DNA of 64,000 bases from Chionoecetes opilio (taxonomy: Eukaryota; Arthropoda; Malacostraca; Decapoda; Majidae): the NCBI GenBank assembly GCA_016584305.1, contig JACEEZ010022955.1, positions 1-64,000 of the forward strand. Direction: 5' to 3'. The notes under the pieces are model-generated. The model ran no database searches, had not been told where the DNA came from, and saw only the letters and a program-made list of their open reading frames with translations. The position numbers were made by a program, and so were the translations under genes. Below, piece after piece: positions 21,633 through 30,018 of the stretch (positions are counted from its first letter, which is position 1; the number at the start of each line of letters is the position of its first letter).

Positions 21633-21720
21633 ACTAATACCAAAGCATATGACAGAGTAGACTGGGAGGGAATGTGGGATGTATTGAAGGGTTAAAGAGT
21701 GTGTATGGAGTGGAGTATGT
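21633..21720 (+). pseudogene. short LINE reverse-transcriptase fragment
   Basis: One frame reads TKAYDRVDWEGMWDVLK, then a stop and KSVYGVEYV. This is the conserved RT region with the (Y/F)DxV motif followed by the SLY region of non-LTR RTs, with an internal deletion. It is a relic left of the LTR element. Confidence 0.5.
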
Positions 21721-21774
21721 ATGTATAACTAATAAGCTTTTACCTGTGATTATGAATACCTAACCTAACTGACC

Positions 21775-21779
21775 CTTAC
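21775..21779. repeat. target-site duplication CTTAC (left)
   Basis: Identical to 26101-26105 at the other end of the LTR element. The insertion site is a CCTAACC-rich stretch. Confidence 0.9.
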
Positions 21780-22108
21780 TGTAATATAATGGCTTGTAAA
21801 GTGATTAGTATTTGTTATTAACTGTTGGGACAATTGATTGTTAGTGGGTCGTTGGTGGTGTATCAGCGCTGTCACGTAGGCAGGAGTAACGTCAGCAAGA
21901 GGTGTAGTGGCGAGTCACTGGAGCGAGGGAAGTCAGTCCGCCTGCAGACTACAACACGAGACCCACCTCGCCACCACCACACCTGCCACCTGTTCGCTGC
22001 CCCGCCGCCAGTACTCACCCGTAGCTGTGTTGTGAACTGTGTACTATTTCCTCCACGTGTTTTGTTAAGTAAAGAGAAAAAGCAAGATTTGTTTTCCTTA
22101 CTGCCACA
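21780..22108 (+). repeat. 5' LTR, 329 bp
   Basis: Begins TGTAATATAATGG and ends TTACTGCCACA. No difference from the 3' LTR (25772-26100, offset 3992) was found by eye. No strong TATA box was recognised; the AT-rich tip TGTAATATAAT is the nearest candidate. Confidence 0.95.
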
Positions 22109-22124
22109 AGCTATCGAGGCAGTA
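22099..22124 (+). promoter_or_regulatory. hairpin over the LTR/gag junction; no canonical tRNA primer site
   Basis: TACTGCC (22099-22105, last bases of the LTR) is the exact complement of GGCAGTA (22118-22124, just before and into the gag ATG). There is only a 15-bp space between the LTR and the ATG, and it does not start with TGG, the usual complement of a tRNA 3' end. Another kind of priming (internal tRNA pairing or self-priming as in Tf1) would be needed; this is inference. Confidence 0.45.
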
Positions 22125-22885
22125 TGGGGGATAAGTTTGACTTGAAGCTGATCCCTGAGTACGATGGCAGTGGTGCGCACGCTGTGGTGGAGTGGCTGGA
22201 GAAGCTGGAATTAGTCTGCAAGCTTCGAGGCGTCGACGATATAGCAAGTGTGATCCCACTACGCCTAACGGGAGGTGCCTTCGCCGTGTACCTACAGCTG
22301 GCCGAGGCGGACAGGAAAAAGACTGAAAAGGTGAAGGAGTTGCTGCTGGCCGCGTTTGCAGTAGATCCTTACGTGGCCTATGAACAGTTCGTGAGCCGAA
22401 AGTTGCGCAGTGGAGAGTCGCCAGATGTGTATTTGGCTGAGCTTCGGCGACTGGCATCTCTGTTTGGCGGAGTGAGTGACAAAGCCCTTGCCTGCGCCTT
22501 CGTGGCTGGACTGCCGGAGGAAGTCCGCCAGCTACTCAGAGCTGGGTCACGTATGGAGGCTCTTGACTTGAACCAGATTCTGACGCGGGCAAGAGCGGTC
22601 ATCAGGGACGACAGCCCCCTTGGATCATCGGAGGCGTGCCTTGGTGCCACAGCAGGCTATGGCGCCGTGCCTCGTGTGGCTGCTGCAAGTCAACGGTGCT
22701 ATGTGTGTGGTGGCCCTAATCATCTCGCCAGAGACTGTTTAGCTCGCCAACAAGCTCATGGCCGCACACGGCGACGAGTAAGGTGCTACCAATGTGGTGG
22801 TTTAGGCCACATTGCATCAGAGTGTTCGGGAAACGGGCATGGAGAGGGGGCGTCAGCGCCAGCCTCCTCTCATGGCGGTCAGTGA
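22124..22885 (+). CDS. gag: gag: capsid-like region plus two CCHC zinc knuckles
   Basis: 253 codons, ATG 15 bp after the 5' LTR. The first 150 residues are mostly helical in character and match the retrotransposon gag style (PYVAYEQFV, DVYLAELRRLASLFGG, FVAGLPEEV). Two CX2CX4HX4C knuckles follow at about residues 192-205 (CYVCGGPNHLARDC) and 221-234 (CYQCGGLGHIASEC). Gag binds the element RNA and forms the particle. The frame ends at TGA 22883-22885, and the protease frame overlaps it in the -1 frame. It is intact across its whole length, in keeping with recent activity. Confidence 0.85.
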   Translation: MGDKFDLKLIPEYDGSGAHAVVEWLEKLELVCKLRGVDDIASVIPLRLTGGAFAVYLQLAEADRKKTEKVKELLLAAFAVDPYVAYEQFVSRKLRSGESPDVYLAELRRLASLFGGVSDKALACAFVAGLPEEVRQLLRAGSRMEALDLNQILTRARAVIRDDSPLGSSEACLGATAGYGAVPRVAAASQRCYVCGGPNHLARDCLARQQAHGRTRRRVRCYQCGGLGHIASECSGNGHGEGASAPASSHGGQ

Positions 22886-23217
22886 GTGAGGCGTTACCAT
22901 GTGCTATGGTGAGTGTGGAGGGCGTACGTCGTCGTGTGTTGGTGGATACCGGGTGTTCCCGAAGTATCGTCCATGTTTCGTGCTGCCAGGCATGGACGAA
23001 GGGTGCCGTCGACATGGTCACTGTGAGCGGGGAGAAGTGGCAGTGCGAGGGAACAGGTGTCGTACACCTCCAGCTTAGCGGCGGGGCTTCCACTGACGTT
23101 TGCGTGTGTGTAACAACTGCGAAGCCCCTTGGTTTTATGGTAATTCTCGGCATGGATGGCATAACGGCCCTTGGGGAGTTACAATCGATGCTCAGAATAG
23201 TGTTCGATTTGGCATAG
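22783..23217 (+). CDS. pro: retropepsin-like aspartic protease
   Basis: In the frame -1 to gag, with no own start required. The catalytic motif VLVDTGCSRSIV is at 22936-22971 (Asp at 22945). The later flap/strand motif VILGMDGITALG lies about 60 residues on, which is the usual second signature. Past that motif, homologous sequence continues in the pol frame: the last 14 codons of this frame to the TAG at 23215-23217 do not look like protease, whereas the pol frame from 23177 does. The switch sits at a run of four G (23173-23176), so a one-base loss there, or a sequencing error, is a simple explanation. Confidence 0.75.
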   Translation: MLPMWWFRPHCIRVFGKRAWRGGVSASLLSWRSVSEALPCAMVSVEGVRRRVLVDTGCSRSIVHVSCCQAWTKGAVDMVTVSGEKWQCEGTGVVHLQLSGGASTDVCVCVTTAKPLGFMVILGMDGITALGELQSMLRIVFDLA

Positions 23218-25757
23218 AAAAGTCGGAGATCTGTGCGGCTGCCGACACCGTGGTGGCAGTGGAGGAACCTGATTTTAGTGCCAATTATGACCCTCTGTCT
23301 AATTGTTGGACGGCAGCCTGGAAGTGGTCAGGGGGTAAGGAGCCTGGTGTCCTGCGGAATACGGTAGAGGCTTACTCTGTGCCTCCCGAAGCAAGAGACT
23401 TGTATGAAGTGGAGCTCCAGAAGTGGATAGAGGATGGCTGGTTACTTCCGTACGACGAACATAAGTACGGACCAGCTAAAGGTCTGATTCCTCTCATGGC
23501 CGTTGTTCAACGCAACAAGAAGAAAGTGCGGCCAGTAATGGACTTCAGAGAGCTCAATGCACACATCGACGCGTTCACGGCGGACTCTGACGTGTGCTCA
23601 GACAGACTGCGGGAGTGGCGGAGGCAAGGGGTGAATGTCTGCGTGATTGACCTTGCAAAGGCTTATCTCCAGATTAGAATTCACGACTCCCTGTGGCCAT
23701 ATCAGACTGTGAATTTTAAGGGCCAGAGGTATTGCTTAACGCGACTGGGATTCGGCCTAAACGTTGCCCCGTTGGTTATGAAAGCAGTGCTCAACAGTGT
23801 TCTCTCACAAGATCCCATCGTTAGAAAAGGAACGTCAGCTTACATCGACGACATTCTTGTTAATGAAGACGTTGTTAAGGCCAGTCGTGTACAAGAACAT
23901 CTCGAGAAATTTGGACTAACAAGCAAGCCATGCGAGCGACTTGCTGAAGGAGCACGAGTGTTGGGCCTGAGAGTCTGGGGGGAGCAGAGAGGCCTAGTGT
24001 GGAAGAGAGACAGCGAGGTGGACAACGTACCAAGTGAGTTGACGAGGCGGGTGGTGTTTTCGTTCTGCGGCAAGTTGGTGGGCCACTATCCTGTGTGTGG
24101 TTGGCTGCGAGTGGCGACGGGCTTCATCAAGAGGAGGACCAATTTCCTCTCAGAGGGATGGGATGAAGTCATCGTCGATGAAGAAATAAGGAGGTTTCTG
24201 GATGAGGTCGTGGCTGAAGTTAGGAAGAATGATCCTGTGAGAGGATTTTGGAGTGCCAGAGGCGACGAGGCCAGAGTTTGGGTGGACGCCAGTTCTTTGG
24301 CGCTTGGTGCTGCAGTAGAGATCGACGGCAGCATCGTTGAAGACGCCAGCTGGCTACGTAAAGAAGACTCGAGCAACATCAACATGGCCGAGTTGGATGC
24401 AGTTATCAGAGGATTGAATCTCGCATTGGCCTGGAAGATCAGAACGGTGGAATTGATGACGGACTCCTCTACAGTGCATCGATGGATCTCTGATGGCCTC
24501 TCAGGTAGAAGCAGGCTTAAGACCAAGGCTGCGAGCGAGATGCTCATTCGGAGGAGAGTGGGCATAATACTGTCGTTGGTCGAGGAGTGCGGCCTCCAGC
24601 TGTCGGTTACTCTCGTTCCTTCTATCAACAACAAGGCTGACAGTTTGACACGCGTGCCGCAGCGTTGGCTGAAAGTCCCCGATGCCTGCCCTACAGCCAC
24701 GCAACCAGTGTGTGCAGCCGTCGTTACTGTACCACACGACAAGATTGAAGAGATACACCATACTGCAGGTCATCCAGGTGTAAAACGCACGCTTTATTTT
24801 GTAAGGCGAGTCGACCCAGCAGTCACCAGGCGGCAGGTGCAAGCTGTCGTCGCAAATTGTAAGGCGTGCCAATCTATCGACCCAGCACCAGTAAATTGGC
24901 GGAAGGGGAGCCTCGACGTGGAGAGAATCTGGCAGAGAGTCGGTATGGACATCACTCACTGTGGTGGACGGCCGTACCTAACTCTTATCGACTGTGGACC
25001 ATCAAGATTTTCAGTTTGGCGTCAACTGAGGCTGCAGACCAGCGACAGCATCATTAAGCAGTTAGAAGCGGTGTTTTGTGAACGTGGGGCCCCGGAAGAG
25101 TTGTTGACGGACAACGACACCGCTTTTCGCAGTAGGCTGTTTGCAGACTTCGCTAAGAGATGGGATGTGCGTCTCCGTTTTAGATGTGCACATGTCCCGT
25201 CAGGAAATGGCATAGTTGAAAGATGCCATCGGACTATAAAGGTTATTGCTGCGAGGAAAGGTTGCTCTGTAGCGGAGGCTGTATACCTGTACAACTTAAG
25301 GCCTCACGATGACTACGAATCTTCATCTGCCCCTGCTAACATGCTGTACCGGTATCCTGTCAGAATCCGAGGAGTGGATCCCTGTGAAGAAAGCAAGTTG
25401 GAAGCAGACGGCCCCTACCAGCCTGGTGATGAAGTGTGGGTAAAACCACATAACGTGCGTTGTGATGGACAGCATAAGAGAGGTAAAGTTACTAACATCT
25501 TATCCCACCAGGCTGTTGAAGTCGACGGAATCCCCCGCCATGTTAGGGATCTTCATCACTTTACTCCCCAGACACCTCAGGAGGATGTTGTAACCACGGA
25601 CAGCGAGGACGATGAGCTTCTCATTCAGCTTCCTGGACAGGCTGATGAGGAGGAAGGAATTGACGAAGATGCTGCTGCTGGAGATGAGTTGGACCGAGAG
25701 CTTCCAAGGCGGTCATCGAGGGTTAGAAGGCCCCGAGTGTGTACTTTATGTGAATAG
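23100..25757 (+). CDS. pol: pol: reverse transcriptase, RNase H, integrase
   Basis: 885 codons without a stop. RT: PVMDFRELN near residue 140, VIDLAKAYLQIRI near 182 and the catalytic YIDD at residues 248-251 (23841-23852). RNase H: VWVDASS with Asp at about 396, then an MAEL Glu and a MTDSS Asp. Integrase: HHCC zinc binding at about 548-592 (HHTAGHPG...CKACQ), and a DDE triad at about D617 (GMDITH), D671 (LLTDND) and E707 (GIVERCH). The C-terminus is acidic, followed by an Arg-rich RRSSRVRRPR tail. All catalytic residues I looked for are present. The first codons overlap the protease frame, and genuine pol-frame homology starts near 23177. It copies the RNA and integrates the cDNA. Confidence 0.9.
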   Translation: MRVCNNCEAPWFYGNSRHGWHNGPWGVTIDAQNSVRFGIEKSEICAAADTVVAVEEPDFSANYDPLSNCWTAAWKWSGGKEPGVLRNTVEAYSVPPEARDLYEVELQKWIEDGWLLPYDEHKYGPAKGLIPLMAVVQRNKKKVRPVMDFRELNAHIDAFTADSDVCSDRLREWRRQGVNVCVIDLAKAYLQIRIHDSLWPYQTVNFKGQRYCLTRLGFGLNVAPLVMKAVLNSVLSQDPIVRKGTSAYIDDILVNEDVVKASRVQEHLEKFGLTSKPCERLAEGARVLGLRVWGEQRGLVWKRDSEVDNVPSELTRRVVFSFCGKLVGHYPVCGWLRVATGFIKRRTNFLSEGWDEVIVDEEIRRFLDEVVAEVRKNDPVRGFWSARGDEARVWVDASSLALGAAVEIDGSIVEDASWLRKEDSSNINMAELDAVIRGLNLALAWKIRTVELMTDSSTVHRWISDGLSGRSRLKTKAASEMLIRRRVGIILSLVEECGLQLSVTLVPSINNKADSLTRVPQRWLKVPDACPTATQPVCAAVVTVPHDKIEEIHHTAGHPGVKRTLYFVRRVDPAVTRRQVQAVVANCKACQSIDPAPVNWRKGSLDVERIWQRVGMDITHCGGRPYLTLIDCGPSRFSVWRQLRLQTSDSIIKQLEAVFCERGAPEELLTDNDTAFRSRLFADFAKRWDVRLRFRCAHVPSGNGIVERCHRTIKVIAARKGCSVAEAVYLYNLRPHDDYESSSAPANMLYRYPVRIRGVDPCEESKLEADGPYQPGDEVWVKPHNVRCDGQHKRGKVTNILSHQAVEVDGIPRHVRDLHHFTPQTPQEDVVTTDSEDDELLIQLPGQADEEEGIDEDAAAGDELDRELPRRSSRVRRPRVCTLCE

Positions 25758-25762
25758 TATTC

Positions 25763-25771
25763 AGGGGGGAG
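25763..25771 (+). promoter_or_regulatory. polypurine tract AGGGGGGAG
   Basis: Directly abuts the 3' LTR, where plus-strand DNA synthesis is primed in LTR elements. Confidence 0.85.
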
Positions 25772-26100
25772 TGTAATATAATGGCTTGTAAAGTGATTAG
25801 TATTTGTTATTAACTGTTGGGACAATTGATTGTTAGTGGGTCGTTGGTGGTGTATCAGCGCTGTCACGTAGGCAGGAGTAACGTCAGCAAGAGGTGTAGT
25901 GGCGAGTCACTGGAGCGAGGGAAGTCAGTCCGCCTGCAGACTACAACACGAGACCCACCTCGCCACCACCACACCTGCCACCTGTTCGCTGCCCCGCCGC
26001 CAGTACTCACCCGTAGCTGTGTTGTGAACTGTGTACTATTTCCTCCACGTGTTTTGTTAAGTAAAGAGAAAAAGCAAGATTTGTTTTCCTTACTGCCACA
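25772..26100 (+). repeat. 3' LTR, 329 bp
   Basis: Same sequence as the 5' LTR as far as can be read. Ends TGCCACA just before the CTTAC duplication. Confidence 0.95.
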
Positions 26101-26105
26101 CTTAC
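26101..26105. repeat. target-site duplication CTTAC (right)
   Basis: Matches 21775-21779. The following CTAACCTAATGGTAACCTAA continues the CCTAACC-rich target. Confidence 0.9.
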
Positions 26106-26428
26106 CTAACCTAATGGTAACCTAACCTAACCATTACCGTCGGCGAGTTTTCCCGATTTGTGTAGGGACGAGCATTTCGGTAGACGACAGTACCAGGTAC
26201 CATGAGGCAATGATGGGTCATGTCACCGTGGTTATGCAACCTGTTTATGGATGGAGTAATAAGATAAATCAAAGCAAAGGTTGGTGATGTTGGTATAGAC
26301 TCAGAGTATGCATTGGCTCGTCAAGTAACACTTAAACCATGATGTACCACTACTTATTATGAGGAAAGACAACAAAAGGAAATCAATTAATAAGGTATTT
26401 TGATACTATCATAACCATGCATATGTAC

Positions 26429-26850
26429 AACCTACAAAGAGAAGACTACGACGATTAAAAAATGTCGAGTTGTTTCTGGGCGAAATTGATATTCCAGGTG
26501 CTATATTACCGTTTTCTGTTCTCGCTGACAACATAGAGAAGACCTGAGGTGATGGTTGATGTGCAGAGGCTTCTAAACCAGGAAAACAGTCACAGCAGAG
26601 TCTCATTTAGAGGTAAGCATGTGGTAGGGACACTATACGTACTACCTACCACTTGCTTACCTCTGGACGAGGCTCTGTTGTGAATCTGTTTTCTTGGTTT
26701 AGAAGCCTATGCACATCAGCCATTACCTCAGGTCTTCTCTATAGTGTTGTCAGCGAGAACAGAGCACAGTAATATAGCACCTGAAATATCAATTTCACGC
26801 AAAATAGCTCTAAATTCTTCCATCGCTGTAGTTTTCCTTCGTAGGTCCAC
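26429..26850. repeat. fold-back repeat, arms about 200 bp
   Basis: The left arm (26429-26635) contains GGCGAAATTGATATTCC, AGGTGCTATATTAC, TTCTCGCTGACAAC and AGAGGTAAGCATGTGGTAGG. The right arm (26642-26850) contains their complements in reverse order with about 10-15% differences. Both arms, read from outside in, keep an open stretch (EIDI(P/S)GAIL, SVLADN, IEKT) that ends near a donor-like CTGAG|GT(G/A)ATGG, so the repeat unit may derive from an exon. Confidence 0.7.
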
Positions 26851-27309
26851 CCGCGGCGACCCCGACTTATCCCCACAATGCACCGATGTAAACAAACCGT
26901 GACGTAGTTATGTCTGGGGCCCATTGATACAAAATGTTTTTTCAACGGATTATATTACATATGAATATGCTTAATAACGTACTAAAAATCTAATGAAATC
27001 CTGCTCCCAGAAATGTATTGTTTTCAAGATGGCGTCCGACATGGCCAATGGAGTTTACGGTGGCTGTATCTCAATGGGTATTCAACCTAAAAAGGTGGTT
27101 TTGGTGTCTAACCCTAGGTCTTAGAGGTCAAGGAGTTCAACAAAAGGGGTTAAAATGTCATTGGTAGATTATTTATATAAAATTATAATAATGCATAGTC
27201 TATGATTGATATAACATCAGGTAATGAGTAGGAAATATGGCATTAATTGGATGCTAAGCAAACAAAGTTCTGCCTTGGTTGCCCCAGTTCAGATGAACTC
27301 ATCATGATC

Positions 27310-27440
27310 TTCTGACTCCTCTGGAAGAATACTATTGTATGGATTGTTGCATTCTTCTAGCTGGCACAGTCCACAGACAGCAGTGCATGGCAGTCCTTGT
27401 CTTCTACATGAACATCGGACTGTCCAGTCCGATGACTGCT
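27310..27440 (-). pseudogene. C-terminal Cys cluster of the XPG-like mobile-element protein
   Basis: Read on the minus strand this gives RCSCRRQGLPCTAVCGLCQ, followed by EECNN and a short acidic tail ending in a stop. The C-x-C-x6-C-x3-C-x2-C spacing is the CxC-type cluster found at the end of the same protein family as the 11.5-14 kb pseudogene. It lies head-to-head with the plus-strand piece at 27888-28190 that ends just where this begins. Confidence 0.5.
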
Positions 27441-27887
27441 AAACAAGCAGTTTAACAGTTGCAGTGAATGACTTTCAAGGGACTGAAAGTTGTCTGGAGC
27501 AGTATTCATTCTTGACATGAGTGGGACAAACTGGTTAGTTTGTAGACTCCATCCCCAGTTTTATGACATCCATACCACTTCGTTTCCCATCCATACCATG
27601 ATCTGATAGTATGCCCTGCGAGAGTGGAGTTTGGTAGCGGATTCAGTCGGAGGCAGACGTTCAGGCGTTATAAACGATGAAGCAGAGACAACCTTCCTGC
27701 TGAAGGCATTATATCATATTGTAGCAAGAGACTGTGCATTTACCACCAAAAAGGATAGCCATTACTTGGCAACCAAGGTCATCGATCACCTCTGTGGTCT
27801 GATTTGGGGTGTGAATGCCTGGCACAAAACTGAAGGACAGTATTTCTGTTATAAGCTTATGGAAAGCNATGGGTAGGGTCCATTGTT

Positions 27888-28190
27888 TTGGGGTTCAACG
27901 GTATATTGACCCGTTTAATGCAGAAAAAGAGGAAAACATTCATCACTTTTAACCTCCAAAGCCACCCTCCCACATCTGCAGCTGCAAAGTATCACTTATA
28001 CCGAACTTACTATGCTGTCCAAGAGTGGTTGGATAACATTGCAGACATAAATCCTACTATATATGGTTGGGAAGTGCAATGAGGGATGCTGAGTCCTGTT
28101 CTCACTGATAGGCCTGCTGTCCCAGTATCTGTAATATTTATTGTTTACAGTGGTTGCAACACTACCTGCGGAAAAAAAGATGTAAGATGT
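27888..28190 (+). pseudogene. fragment of the same mobile-element protein (pre-Cys-cluster region)
   Basis: One frame reads PPTSAAAKYHLYRTYYAVQ, EWLDN, and then GWEVQ, a stop, MLSPVLTDRPAVP and CNTTCGKKDVRC. In the uncharacterised family an LPPT-x-x-(A)-x-x-x-H signature, a YY(A/Q)xQ(E/V)W motif, a GW(E/K) motif, a LxPxxTxxPxxP motif and a Cys cluster follow in this order. The stop after GWEVQ and the loss of the last Cys cluster (now inverted at 27310-27440) show it is dead. The 27631-27876 frame just upstream, which contains the single N (27868), probably belongs to the same relic but was not matched. Confidence 0.55.
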
Positions 28191-28199
28191 ACAATAATA

Positions 28200-29930
28200 G
28201 ATTTATTAAAACTCAGACTCAAAAAACAATAAAATAACGATGATTTAATTAAATTAAATATTGGGTGTGAATATATGACTAAATCAAAGCGCTTTTTTCC
28301 CCACCAAATATAAAACAAATTTAACGAAGGCCTTATAAATTGGTAAAAAAATAAGAGAATAGCATTAAATGGTTTGTGTAAAATTAAAATAGCTACAGGC
28401 CATAGCTTGGAGTAGAAATAAAAAGTCGTAAATTTTGTAAGTTACCTTAATGTTACTGTTTTAAACCACTCAATCAGCTGATTTCCTTCACAAGGCAAAT
28501 GGTATATACGTCACATAAACACACAAATACATAGAGAGTGGACGATAACTTTGAAAACACTATTAACCTTATTCACATTAAATACGCCTAATGAAGAATA
28601 ATGCCGATTGAAATAAAATAAAAAATTCAGTCCCAGACCAAGGCCCAGGCCAAAAAACAGCAAAATCAACTCATGACGCCCATAATTTATACCAGAGCGG
28701 ATGCGAAAACAATTGAAATATATTAATTACAACTAAAAAATACCTCTTAATCAATAAGAAAAAGTAAAATGGATGGCATTACTAAATGTAGGAGTAATTA
28801 TCCTTCCCGTAAATGACCAAAATTGCTTAAAAAACACATAAGCAAGTACAGAAAAAATGATAATTTTTAAATGAATAAAAAAAAACCTACAAATAGACGT
28901 TTAATTAGAAATGTGATATAAAATCACAAATTTTCAAGGAAAATATGTTATGGCAATACCTAATCAAGGCTCAAATACAGACTTAAAACGGTTTTTTATT
29001 CTCTAAAATACTAATAATATACTGAAAAGCTTTTTGTTCTTGCCACATTTTTCACTTTTATGGTCCTTCCCGAAAAAAAAGCCTGAGTGCGCCCCTTGTG
29101 TAGAAAAACGATGGAGAGAGATAGAGAGAGAAAATAAGGAGAGGAGGGTCAGGAAACATGGAATTCTGATGAATCTGAAGGAGGAAGGAGGAAAACAATG
29201 CAAACAAAAGAAGAATTGATAAGTCGGAAATGGAGAGAGCAAGACATATCGGGGTCACGTGGAGGTTATTAAGATGGAACGCTGCGCCGCCGCCGACGAT
29301 GGCAAGACAGAGTAGCACAGCACCAGGGAGGGATTGAAGAGATTTGGAAAGAAAAGAACATGGGATTACAGGGAAAGGAATGGGAAGGTCAGGAATGAAG
29401 GGACGGGAGGAACTTGAAGGGAGGGGAGAGGGAAAAAGAGAGACCATCGTAAAGACGCAGGCATTGACTCTGTCTACCTAATGTATGTTCCATTTTATTT
29501 TTGACGCATTTTTTTCTTGTTTTCGTGTGTCTGTCTTCATCATCTTCAACCTTTCTTCATCATAGTTTTTTTCTCTCACCTACACATACTTTCCTCTTCT
29601 TCCTCCTTTTTTTTTCAAGCACACATTGAGTTCCCCTGAGAAGCTTAATCAGCTTCCTCGACAGTGTATTTTCACCTCACGGCACACTGCCTTACAAAAT
29701 TACTGTACCATTTTTTTTCTCCCTCACAAGACATTATGTCACCATCTAATAAAGCCACATATTACTTGTATAGTTGTTTTTTTCACCTCCTTTCCTTTGC
29801 TGTTGCTATTTTTCCTTTGTGCAATATCTGACCCGAAGTCTTTGTATCATTACAACGATAAATATACACGACGTACACTTTATTGTTCTCCACCTGATCT
29901 CTTTTTATATTTTTGAGTGAAATATATATA
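28200..29930. other. AT-rich DNA, no gene recognised
   Basis: Multiple A/T-rich stretches. A GAGAGA-rich, Lys/Arg/Glu-coding stretch at 29100-29450 looks like decayed coding or low-complexity DNA, but no domain can be assigned. The T/C-rich 29500-29830 frame is compositional. Confidence 0.35.
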
Positions 29931-29933
29931 TAA

Positions 29934-30018
29934 CTAGCCGCAAAGCCGCCTTCCGGGCGGACTTTTTGGCTAGCTCCTGCGGAGGGCTATTGGTGGGCCT
30001 TCGGCCCACCAATATAAT
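29934..30018 (-). mobile_element. Helitron-type 3' terminus
   Basis: On the minus strand: hairpin GGTGGGCCGAAGGCCCACC, spacer, terminal hairpin CCGCCCGGAAGGCGG, eight bases, then CTAG (29937-29934) followed by T. A stable hairpin some 10 bp before CTRR and insertion before T is the Helitron 3' signature. The body would extend to higher coordinates; no matching TC start was found. Confidence 0.45.

Larger units (their letters stand above)
21780..26100 (+). mobile_element. young LTR retrotransposon, Ty3/gypsy-like domain order
   Basis: The 4321-bp element has 329-bp LTRs that appear identical, TG...CA ends, a CTTAC target duplication on both sides, a gag frame with two zinc knuckles, an aspartic protease and a pol frame in the order RT, RNase H, integrase. 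Identical LTRs imply a recent insertion. There is no envelope. The order PR-RT-RH-IN and a 5-bp duplication fit Ty3/gypsy; BEL/Pao shares that order, but the RT motif YIDDIL and the short polyprotein argue against it. Pol has no inframe stop. Two frame changes separate gag, protease and pol; see those entries. Confidence 0.9.

Noticed and set aside
21825..22180. Open frames inside the LTRs (also 25817-26125)
   Set aside because: Identical frames in both LTRs reflect LTR sequence; no domain, and they cross the LTR boundary into unrelated DNA.
24086..24959. Minus-strand open frames of 152-218 codons
   Set aside because: Antisense to the intact pol frame of the young LTR element.
29003..29447. 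Leu/Phe/Ser-rich minus-strand membrane-like protein
   Set aside because: Composition follows a GAGAGA-rich strand; there is no consistent hydrophobic segment pattern, start context or domain.
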